Shown: piece after piece, positions 57,570 to 64,000 of the stretch
Layout: each line of letters opens with the position of its first letter
How positions within the stretch are numbered: the stretch's first letter is position 1
Assembly: GCF_000013885.1 (NCBI RefSeq)
Contig: NC_007964.1
Coordinates: forward strand, 434,001 to 498,000
Direction: 5' to 3'
Length of the DNA: 64,000 nucleotides
DNA from: Nitrobacter hamburgensis X14
GTDB taxonomy: Bacteria > Pseudomonadota > Alphaproteobacteria > Rhizobiales > Xanthobacteraceae
Position numbers and translations under genes: made by a program
The notes under the pieces: generated by a model
The model's database searches: none
What the model saw: only the letters and a program-made list of their open reading frames with translations
Told to the model about the DNA's origin: nothing

Positions 57570-58463
57570 ATGATCGGCAGACGACGATTGTTGCGCGCGG
57601 CAGGTGCGGGTCTGGTCGGGCTTGTCGTCATGAGTCGAGCCGGCCGGGTCCGGGCGGCTCCGGTATTGCAGGAGAGGTTTGTCGACGAATTGAAGCGGCT
57701 GGAGACCGAAAGCGGCGGACGGCTGGGTGTCACACTGCTCGATACCGGTACCGGTCAGTGCGTCGGCCATCGGATGGATGAGAGGTTTCCGTTGTGCAGC
57801 ACCTTCAAGGTGCTGGCGTCGGGCGCCGTTCTTCAAGGTGTCGATGCCGGTAAGGAAAGTCTCGCGCGACGGATTTATTTCAATGAAGCCGATCTCGTGA
57901 CGCACTCGCCGGAGACGCACAAGCGTGTCGGCCCGATCGGCATCACCGTTGCTGAACTCTGCAAGGCCGCCATCACGCTCAGCGACAACACCGCGGGCAA
58001 TCTGCTGCTTGCCAGCATCGGCGGCCCGCAGGGCTTGACTGCCTTCGTGCGCAAGCTGGGCGACGACGTGACGCGCCTCGACCGCATCGAGACCGAGCTC
58101 AACGAGGCGGCGCCGGGCGATCCGCGCGACACCACCACGCCGAACGCGATGGCCTCCGACCTGCGCGCGCTGGCGGTGGGCGATGTGCTGTCGGCGAAAT
58201 CGCGCGCGCAACTCGTGGGCTGGCTCGCCGCCAACACGACCGGCGGCAAACGCCTGCGCGCCGGTTTGCCGGCCGGCTGGCGTGTCGGCGACAAGACCGG
58301 CACGGGCGAGCGGGGAACGGCAAATGATGTCGCTGTGATCTGGCCACCGGACCGGGCGCCGTTTATTATAACCGCCTACCTCACCGGCGCCACGGTCTCG
58401 GCAGATCGGCAAAACGCCGTCATGGCGGCCGTCGGGCGCGCGGTCGCGACCGCCCTCGCATGA
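57570..58463 (+). CDS. Class A beta-lactamase with Tat-type signal
   Basis: Hydrolyses beta-lactam antibiotics in the periplasm. 297 residues. The leader MIGRRRLLRAAGAGLVGLVV has an arginine pair and a Tat-like hydrophobic stretch. All class A motifs are present: CSTFK (active serine), SDN, ETELNEAAPGD (the Glu of the omega loop) and KTG in GDKTGTGERG. The ATG at 57570 follows GAGGACGG; ATG 57507 is less likely. Chromosomal genes of this kind occur in related genera. No mobile element or regulator (AmpR) is adjacent. Confidence 0.95.
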   Translation: MIGRRRLLRAAGAGLVGLVVMSRAGRVRAAPVLQERFVDELKRLETESGGRLGVTLLDTGTGQCVGHRMDERFPLCSTFKVLASGAVLQGVDAGKESLARRIYFNEADLVTHSPETHKRVGPIGITVAELCKAAITLSDNTAGNLLLASIGGPQGLTAFVRKLGDDVTRLDRIETELNEAAPGDPRDTTTPNAMASDLRALAVGDVLSAKSRAQLVGWLAANTTGGKRLRAGLPAGWRVGDKTGTGERGTANDVAVIWPPDRAPFIITAYLTGATVSADRQNAVMAAVGRAVATALA

Positions 58464-58470
58464 TTTTCGC

Positions 58471-58572
58471 TAGAGCCCCGCTTCGGATAGAAACAGAAGT
58501 GGGGGCTCCATGATTTTGATTTGACGCGTTTTCTTCACGCGAACCGGTATCCACTTCGCTCGGAAAACGCTA
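58471..58572. repeat. Palindromic repeat, family A (copy 7, inverted)
   Basis: Reverse-complement copy, TAGAGCCCCGCTTC to CTCGGAAAACGCTA, between the convergent beta-lactamase and arginase genes. Confidence 0.9.
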
Positions 58573-58587
58573 TACGGCGCGCCGCTT

Positions 58588-59565
58588 TCAGCTTCCGCCC
58601 GGCATCAGCGTATTGCTTGGGGTTGGACGGTCGGTGATCTGCTGTCCGAACAGGCTCGCGATCAATTCGACCGCGACCCGCGCGGTCCGCCCGCGTTCGT
58701 CGAGAAACGGATTGAGCTCGACGATATCGACCGAACCGACCAATCCGGAATCGTACAGCAGTTCCATGACGAGATGCGCCTCGCGATAGGTCGCGCCGCC
58801 GGGAACGGTGGTGCCGACACCGGGCGCGATGCCGGGATCCAGCACATCGAGATCGAAGCTGACATGCAGCACGCCATTGCGCGCCCTGACTCGCTCGATG
58901 ACGCTGTGCATCAGCACCGCCACGCCGAACTCGTCGATCGCGCGCATGTCGGCAATGGCGATCCGCCGCTCATGCACCAGCTTCTTCTCGAGCGGGTCGA
59001 TCGAATGGATGCCGAACAGGTCAAGATGCGCTGACGTGATCGACGCGCGCGGCTCTTCGCCGAGCAGGTCGTCGAGTCCGGGCTCGCCGCAAACAAATGC
59101 AGCGGACATGCCGTGCATGTTCGCGGTCATCGTCGTCAGCGGTGTGTTGTAGTCGGCATGGGCGTCGAGCCAGAGCACGAACAATTCGCGCCCCTGTTCA
59201 AGCCAGTAACGCGCGACGCCATTGATCGAACCCATCGACAGGCTGTGGTCACCGCCGAGAAAGATCGGTATGGCACCGGACTTCGCCAGATCATAAGCGC
59301 GCGGGCTGAGCGTGCGCGTCCATGCCTGGATGTCGCGGTAGTGGTTGGCGTTCGCGGGAATCTGATCGGTTGCCGGCGCAACTTGAGCGATGGAGATGTC
59401 GCCGTGATCCAACACGTCAATGCTCAGGCTTTCCAGCACCGGCTTGATGCCTGCGATGCGCAGCGCCGCCGGCCCCATCAAGGTGCCGCGTTGTGCTGCG
59501 CCCATGTCGATGGGAACGCCGAGCAGCGCGACCCTTCCGACCCGGCCGCCACCGGCGTCCGTCAT
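58588..59565 (-). CDS. rocF: Arginase
   Basis: Hydrolyses arginine to ornithine and urea with two manganese ions. 325 residues. Metal motifs are IFLGGDHSLSMG (His), WLDAHADYNTP (Asp-x-His-x-Asp) and SFDLDVLDPGIAPGVGT (Asp-x-Asp). ALLGVPIDMGAAQRG opens the fold. Its start overlaps the stop of ligD by four bases (ATGA), so it is in the end-joining transcript, an odd partner. The family also includes agmatinases, but the motifs fit arginase. Confidence 0.94.
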   Translation of the reverse strand: MTDAGGGRVGRVALLGVPIDMGAAQRGTLMGPAALRIAGIKPVLESLSIDVLDHGDISIAQVAPATDQIPANANHYRDIQAWTRTLSPRAYDLAKSGAIPIFLGGDHSLSMGSINGVARYWLEQGRELFVLWLDAHADYNTPLTTMTANMHGMSAAFVCGEPGLDDLLGEEPRASITSAHLDLFGIHSIDPLEKKLVHERRIAIADMRAIDEFGVAVLMHSVIERVRARNGVLHVSFDLDVLDPGIAPGVGTTVPGGATYREAHLVMELLYDSGLVGSVDIVELNPFLDERGRTARVAVELIASLFGQQITDRPTPSNTLMPGGS

Positions 59566-62276
59566 CGGACCAGCTTTCCGATCGCAGCGGCCAGCGGACG
59601 CGCGGCCTCGTCGTAGCCCGACCAGGCCTTGCTCTTTTTCAGGAGGTCCGGCGCGGTGCGGAGCGTGAAGCGTTTCGGATCGAGGCCGGCTTTCACCTGC
59701 GACCAGTTCAGCGGCATCGACACGGTGGCGCCAGGGCGCGCGCGCGGCGACAGAGGCGCGACCGCGGTCGATTTGGTGTCGTTGCGAAGATAATCGAGAA
59801 AGATTTTGCCCTCGCGCTGCTTCTTCGACATGGTGATGAGATATTTATCGGGTGTATCGGTTGCCATTTGTTCGCAGACGGCCTGCGCGAACATTTTGGC
59901 TTGCTTCCAGTTCAACCTGTTCTTCTGCGTGATTGCAAGCGGCGTGACCACATGCAGGCCCTTGCCGCCGGTGGTCTTGCAGAAGGTTTCAAGCCCGAGC
60001 GTCTCGAGGCGTTGCTTCATCTCCTTGGCAGCCGCGATCACATCCGGGAATGCGACGTCCGGCGCCGGATCGAGGTCGAACACCAGCCGCCCCGGCACGT
60101 CATATTGATCGGGCGCGCAATTCCACGGATGCAGTTCGAGCCCGCCGATCTGCGCCACCGCGATCAGGCCTTCGACGCGGTCGATCTGCAGATAAGGCTT
60201 CCGGTCGCCGGACACCTTCACTTCGGTGACGAGATCGGACAGGCCCGGCATGGCGTGACGCTGGAAGAAGGTCTCGCCGCCGATGCCGTCGGGAGCGCGC
60301 ACGATCGAACACGGCCGCCCGCGGATGTGCTGGATGATCCAGTCGCCGGCCGTTTCCATGTACGCGGCAAGGTCGCGCTTGGTGACCGGCTGCTTGTCGC
60401 CGGCATCCGGCCACAGCGCCTTGTCCGGGTGCGAGATCGCAACGCCCATGACCGTCGAGCGATCCCGCGCCGCAGGTGCGCGCGGCTGGCGCGATGTCGT
60501 CGTATCAGCGCGCGCTGCGGCCGCAGCGCTCGCGGCGAGCCTTGTCGCGTTGAGCCTTGGGACCGTCGCATGGGACGGCGCCTCCGCCTTGACCTCGCGG
60601 GCCGGCTTGTCTGCGCGCAATCCCTTGAAGGCCGCCTGCCGAACCATGCCGTCGGCGGTCCAGCCGGCGAATTCGATCTCGGCAACGAGTTCAGGCTTCA
60701 GCCAATGCACCTCGGGACCGCCCGGCGGTGCGTTGTTGCCGGAGAATGGACTCTTCGAGGCGGCAGCCGCCTTCAGCGCCGGCATGATGCGCTTGACAGT
60801 GTCGCGGCCGTAGCCGGTGCCGACGATTCCAGTATAGACAAGGTAGTCGCCGTTGTAGACGCCGGCCATCAGCGAGCGGAATTTTCCGCTTGTCGTCTTC
60901 CAGCCGCCGATCACCACCTCATGGCCGGCGCGGCTTTTGCTCTTGAGCCAGCTTCCGCCGCGGCCGGCGCGATAGGGCTCGTCGGCCCGTTTTGAGATGA
61001 TGCCCTCAAGTCCCGCCTCACGCGCGGTGTCCAGGACCTGCGCGCCATCGGCATCGAAATGTTCGACGTAGCGGATCGACGCACGGGCTGATTTTGCAGA
61101 ACGTCCCAGCAATTGACGAAGCCGTTCCTTGCGCGCGAGCAGCGACAGCGGGCGCAAATCCTCACCCTCGGCGAACAGCAGGTCGAAGGCAAAGAACACC
61201 AGTTCGTCGGTCTTGTCTTCGGACAGCGCGGCCTGCATGGCCGAGAAGTCCGGATCGCCATGTTGGTTCAATGCAACGATCTCGCCGTCGATGATGGCGT
61301 CGGGCAATTTCGTAGCCGCGCTTGCGATGGCCGGAAACTTGTCGGTCCAGTCGAGGCCCTTGCGAGTTTTGAGCGTCACGTCACCGTTCTCGATCCGCAT
61401 CTGGATGCGGTAGCCGTCGAATTTGATCTCATGCACCCAGCCGTCCGCCGACGGCGGGCGCGTCGACGTCTTGCAGAGTTGAAGCCCGGCGAAGTCCGGC
61501 ATCTCGCTCTTGATCGCGTTGGCCTTCGCCTTCGTTGGTAATCGCTTGCGGGCTGAAGCAGGTTTGGCACTCGTCTTTACCGCTGAATGTTTCGAGTTCC
61601 TGTCGCGCGCCTTGGCAGCAACGCCCTTGTTTGAATCCCACACCGCATCCGAACCGGCGATCCGTCTGGTCATCATGAATGGCTCCGGTGCCTTGCCCTT
61701 GCCCTCCGCGATCTGTCTGAGCGTTCGCCCCGACGCAACCGAGCGGTCGTGCTTCAGTACCTCCTCGCCCGTGCCGGGTTTGGCATAGTCGTCGCGGTGC
61801 TTGATCAGCAGCCAGTTGGTGCGCTTGCCGCCGCTGCGATCGTGCTTCATGCGCACCAGTACCCATTCGCCTTTGAGCTTCTCGCCCATCAGCGCGAATT
61901 TGAGGTCGCCCTTGGCGAGACCCTTCGCCGGATCGTCGGCATACCAATAGCCGCGGTCCCAGATCTCCACGGTGCCGCCGCCATACTGGCCTTTCGGGAT
62001 GGTACCCTCGAAGTCGCCGTAGTCGAGCGGGTGATCCTCGACCTCCACCGCCAGCCGCTTCTCGGCTGGATCGAGCGAGGGGCCGCGCGTCACCGCCCAG
62101 GACTTGAACACCCCGTCATATTCGAGACGGAAGTCGTAATGCAGCCGGGTGGCGTCGTGCATCTGGATCACGAAGCGCCGCTGCTTCGAGACCGCGCCGC
62201 GCGCCTTGCCGCTCGGTTCGGCGGTTTTCGTAAAGTCGCGCTTGTTGCGGTAGGTGGTGAGTTTTCGGGAGGGCAC
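59562..62276 (-). CDS. ligD: Multidomain ATP-dependent DNA ligase LigD
   Basis: End-joining enzyme. 904 residues in the order phosphoesterase - ligase - polymerase. The 3'-phosphoesterase (about 30-165) has QMHDATRLHYDFRLEYDG. The ligase (about 265-560) has the nucleotidyl lysine in HEIKFDGYR (Lys285). The polymerase/primase (about 620-895) has FDLDPAPD and TTGGKGLHVVTPL. The linkers are Lys/Ala-rich. Works with Ku at 62543. Translation of the small protein upstream runs over its first 109 bases. Confidence 0.96.
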   Translation of the reverse strand: MPSRKLTTYRNKRDFTKTAEPSGKARGAVSKQRRFVIQMHDATRLHYDFRLEYDGVFKSWAVTRGPSLDPAEKRLAVEVEDHPLDYGDFEGTIPKGQYGGGTVEIWDRGYWYADDPAKGLAKGDLKFALMGEKLKGEWVLVRMKHDRSGGKRTNWLLIKHRDDYAKPGTGEEVLKHDRSVASGRTLRQIAEGKGKAPEPFMMTRRIAGSDAVWDSNKGVAAKARDRNSKHSAVKTSAKPASARKRLPTKAKANAIKSEMPDFAGLQLCKTSTRPPSADGWVHEIKFDGYRIQMRIENGDVTLKTRKGLDWTDKFPAIASAATKLPDAIIDGEIVALNQHGDPDFSAMQAALSEDKTDELVFFAFDLLFAEGEDLRPLSLLARKERLRQLLGRSAKSARASIRYVEHFDADGAQVLDTAREAGLEGIISKRADEPYRAGRGGSWLKSKSRAGHEVVIGGWKTTSGKFRSLMAGVYNGDYLVYTGIVGTGYGRDTVKRIMPALKAAAASKSPFSGNNAPPGGPEVHWLKPELVAEIEFAGWTADGMVRQAAFKGLRADKPAREVKAEAPSHATVPRLNATRLAASAAAAARADTTTSRQPRAPAARDRSTVMGVAISHPDKALWPDAGDKQPVTKRDLAAYMETAGDWIIQHIRGRPCSIVRAPDGIGGETFFQRHAMPGLSDLVTEVKVSGDRKPYLQIDRVEGLIAVAQIGGLELHPWNCAPDQYDVPGRLVFDLDPAPDVAFPDVIAAAKEMKQRLETLGLETFCKTTGGKGLHVVTPLAITQKNRLNWKQAKMFAQAVCEQMATDTPDKYLITMSKKQREGKIFLDYLRNDTKSTAVAPLSPRARPGATVSMPLNWSQVKAGLDPKRFTLRTAPDLLKKSKAWSGYDEAARPLAAAIGKLVR

Positions 62277-62530
62277 GGCGTTGGTTCCAATGAGGGATCA
62301 GAGGTGTGCAACGTCCGAACAGGCGCGCGGGTGCCGCGCGGCCATGATTTTTTCTTTTTGACGCCCGCGCTCTTGCGCAGGGCGTCCTTAAGGTCGATCG
62401 GGATGCCGTGCTTTTTCAGAAGATCGGCGAAAGCCTCGTCGGCCAGATCCTGAAAAGTCGCCATGCGGTCGCGGCTGAGTTGCGTCAGCGCCGCCATGGT
62501 CTCGTCGTCGAAGGCGATCAGCTTGCGCAT
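62168..62530 (-). CDS. Small protein between ku and ligD, overlapping ligD
   Basis: 120 residues. The first 60 (MRKLIAFDDETMAALTQLSR, DLADEAFADLLKKHGIPIDL, SAGVKKKK) are helical and look like a conserved small protein. The rest is a Pro/Arg/Ser-rich tail that reads the start of ligD (62168-62276) in another frame and is probably not conserved. It could be a DNA-binding or toxin-antitoxin-like helix protein; homologues occur beside ku/ligD or alone in Bradyrhizobiaceae. Function unknown. Confidence 0.7.
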   Translation of the reverse strand: MRKLIAFDDETMAALTQLSRDRMATFQDLADEAFADLLKKHGIPIDLKDALRKSAGVKKKKSWPRGTRAPVRTLHTSDPSLEPTPCPPENSPPTATSATLRKPPNRAARRAARSRSSGAS

Positions 62531-62542
62531 CGGCGCGGCCGG

Positions 62543-63544
62543 CTAACCGGCCTTGCGCTTCGCGGTGGAAGCCTTCGCAGCAGGCGTCTTCGTGGTAGAT
62601 GTCTTCGCACCAGACGTCTTGGCCGGGCGCTTCGCGGGCTTCCGCTTGGTCTCCTTCGCGGCGGCCTTCTTGCCCTCGATCGGAAACAGCATCTCGCGCT
62701 GGCCTTCGACGCGCTTTCTGGATTTCTTGCCCTTCACCGGAGCTGCCTCGCCTGCGGCCGGTGCAGATCTGCCGCTCTTGAGGCTCTGCCGCAAGGCGTC
62801 CATCAGATTGATGACGTTGCCTTCGGTCCTGACCTTGGCTTTCGCGATCGGGTGCCCGGCCTTCTTCTGCTCGATCAGGTCGAGCAGCGCCGCCTCATAG
62901 TGATCCTCGAAAGCGGTCGGCTCGAAGTGGCCAGACTTCTGCTCGACGATATGCCTGGCGAGATCGAGCATGTCCTTGGTGATTTTCGCGTCCTTGATGA
63001 CGTCGAAATAATCGGCCGCGTCGCGCACCTCGTAAGGATAGCGCAGCAGCAGGCCGACCAGCCCGTTGTCGCGCGCCTCCAGCGCAATGACATGCTCGCG
63101 ATTGGTCAGCACCACCCGCGCCAGCGCGATCTTGCCGGTGGTTTTGATGGTGTCGCGGATCACGGCATAGGCGTCGTGGCCGACCTTGCCGTCCGGCACG
63201 AGATAATAAGGCCTGACGATATAGAGGTCGTCGATCTCGGCGCGCGGCACGAACTGGTCGATCTCGATGGTGTGGGTGGAGTCCAGCGCGATGTTGTCCA
63301 GTTCGTCCCTGGTCACCTCAAGATAGCTGTCGGTGTCGATCTTGTAGCCCTTGACGATGTCCCCGGTGTCGACGTCCTCGCCGGTTTCGGCATCGACTTT
63401 CTGATACTTGATGCGATGCCCGGTCTTGCGATTGATCTGGTTGAAGCTGACCTTCTCCGACTCCGAGGTCGCCGGAAACAGGGCGACCGGACAGGTCACG
63501 AGCGAAAGGCGCAAGAAGCCTTTCCAGTTCGCACGCGGGGCCAT
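62543..63544 (-). CDS. ku: Non-homologous end-joining protein Ku
   Basis: Homodimeric ring that binds DNA ends and recruits LigD. 333 residues. Ku core (about 8-255): RLSLVTCPVALFPATSESE, IDQFVPRAEIDDLYIVRPYYL, and VVLTNREHVIALEARDNGL. The last 75 residues are a Lys/Ala/Thr-rich tail (AKRPAKTSGAKTSTTKTPAA) of the type that binds DNA in other bacterial Ku proteins. The gene heads the ku - small ORF - ligD - rocF series. Confidence 0.96.
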   Translation of the reverse strand: MAPRANWKGFLRLSLVTCPVALFPATSESEKVSFNQINRKTGHRIKYQKVDAETGEDVDTGDIVKGYKIDTDSYLEVTRDELDNIALDSTHTIEIDQFVPRAEIDDLYIVRPYYLVPDGKVGHDAYAVIRDTIKTTGKIALARVVLTNREHVIALEARDNGLVGLLLRYPYEVRDAADYFDVIKDAKITKDMLDLARHIVEQKSGHFEPTAFEDHYEAALLDLIEQKKAGHPIAKAKVRTEGNVINLMDALRQSLKSGRSAPAAGEAAPVKGKKSRKRVEGQREMLFPIEGKKAAAKETKRKPAKRPAKTSGAKTSTTKTPAAKASTAKRKAG

Positions 63545-63771
63545 CGAACAAACTCCATACGCGACGGGCCGGAAACCGACAGAAGCGGATTCAACATCAT
63601 CAGCGGCGAAACGTTCCGGGTCACGATGTGTTCTAGTTATGTTCCTGGCAGAGTCCGTGGCTGGTCGTGAAACGGGCTATTTGCTGTGTGGCGGCAAGCG
63701 GAGTCCACGCGGCGACCCTGAAAGGATTCAAGCGGCCGGGCCGGGCGTTTTTGCCGGATGCCGGCCGGCGA
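63545..63771. other. Gap between pyrE and ku
   Basis: About 230 bases holding the ku promoter. I see no gene or repeat; promoter boxes are not clear. Confidence 0.35.
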
Positions 63772-64000
63772 TCACGATTTGAGGAATTCGCTCGCCTTGT
63801 ACAGTGCGCGGAACTGCACCCCGGCCTGCGCGAAGGTTTCCGCCGCGCCTTCCTCGCGATCCACCATGGTGAAGACCAGCACGATCTCGCCGCCGGCCTC
63901 GCGCACCGAGTCCACGGCCTTGATGGCGGAGCCGCCGGTGGTGGTGACGTCCTCGACGATGACGACGCGCTTGCCTTTCAGGCTCTCGCCCTTGGCGAGA
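63772..64000 (-). CDS. pyrE: Orotate phosphoribosyltransferase PyrE, C-terminal part
   Basis: Adds ribose-phosphate to orotate in pyrimidine synthesis. Only the last 76 codons are in the window; the 5' part lies beyond 64000. The PRPP-binding motif RVVIVEDVTTTGGS is clear, followed by DREEGAAETFAQAGV, and the chain ends KASEFLKS. Transcribed leftward, toward ku. Confidence 0.92.
   Translation of the reverse strand, partial: LAKGESLKGKRVVIVEDVTTTGGSAIKAVDSVREAGGEIVLVFTMVDREEGAAETFAQAGVQFRALYKASEFLKS

Noticed and set aside
8120..58572. CRISPR array from the many repeats
   Set aside because: Copies are kilobases apart, about 100 bases long, in both orientations and without spacers or cas genes.
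1..64000. Prophage, genomic island or secretion-effector locus
   Set aside because: No integrase, tRNA-edge duplication, phage structural gene or transposase anywhere in the window.

Overview
The window is a GC-rich chromosomal segment of an alphaproteobacterium, most likely from the Bradyrhizobiaceae (Nitrobacter, Rhodopseudomonas or Bradyrhizobium type). The evidence is the chvI-chvG-hprK-EIIA-HPr module beside pckA, a Tad/Cpa pilus locus, DUF2794, DUF1223 and DUF3551 proteins, an interrupted ccm gene set, and many copies of short palindromic intergenic repeats of the kind that litter this family's genomes. I see no transposase, phage gene, CRISPR array, rRNA or tRNA. The genus call is inference; no 16S or marker comparison was possible.

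Layout. 1-5.1 kb: Tad pilus genes. cpaC (cut by the window edge), cpaB, cpaA and the Flp pilin run leftward; a solitary secretin N-domain protein and two TadE-like pseudopilins run rightward. 5.2-9.2 kb: csp, infA, rhlE and an RluA-type pseudouridine synthase, all leftward. 9.2-10.9 kb: ftsY and yciB. 11.1-11.6 kb: an AT-rich pair of unknown genes. 11.9-17.2 kb: a helix-hairpin-helix secreted protein, DUF2794, DUF1223 and acnA, with a likely small RNA at about 13.1-13.3 kb. 17.5-20.5 kb: ccmABCDG for cytochrome c maturation. 20.7-29.6 kb: small secreted proteins, a glycosyltransferase, an ABC exporter, an amylo-alpha-1,6-glucosidase, a PRC-barrel protein and an MFS transporter. Two sites in this block match the general-stress sigma factor EcfG consensus. 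30.1-41.6 kb: a glutamate-synthase-like FMN protein, a fused double-barrel porin, a creatininase-family hydrolase divergent from a NitT/TauT-type ABC transporter with a 2-hydroxyacid dehydrogenase, an Inh/Omp19-type inhibitor, radC and map. 41.8-48 kb: a K+/H+ antiporter, modABC, a twice-frameshifted secreted-protein gene, mepA. 48-50 kb: lepA with an overlapping tiny basic ORF. 50.4-57.3 kb: HPr, EIIA-Man, HPr kinase, ChvG/ChvI, HugZ and pckA. 57.5-64 kb: a class A beta-lactamase, arginase, the LigD-small protein-Ku end-joining operon and the 3' end of pyrE.

How parts work together. ChvG/ChvI with HPr kinase, HPr and EIIA form the regulatory (non-sugar) PTS and envelope-stress circuit typical of alphaproteobacteria, placed beside its known metabolic partner pckA. 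The ccm genes deliver and ligate haem to c-type cytochromes. modABC imports molybdate; its ATPase lacks the usual C-terminal molybdate-binding domain, and a possible Mop-domain remnant lies nearby. Ku and LigD form a two-protein end-joining system.

The most unusual signals are a palindromic repeat inserted in frame into a pseudouridine synthase, an orphan promoter-terminator pair suggesting a small RNA, a perfect palindromic EcfG promoter before a DUF3551 gene, the 47-residue basic ORF overlapping lepA, the AT-rich pair, and a gene broken by two one-base deletions. Nothing here amounts to a clear new multi-gene system. Coordinates, motifs and starts were read by eye; family assignments rest on recognised motifs, not on searches.
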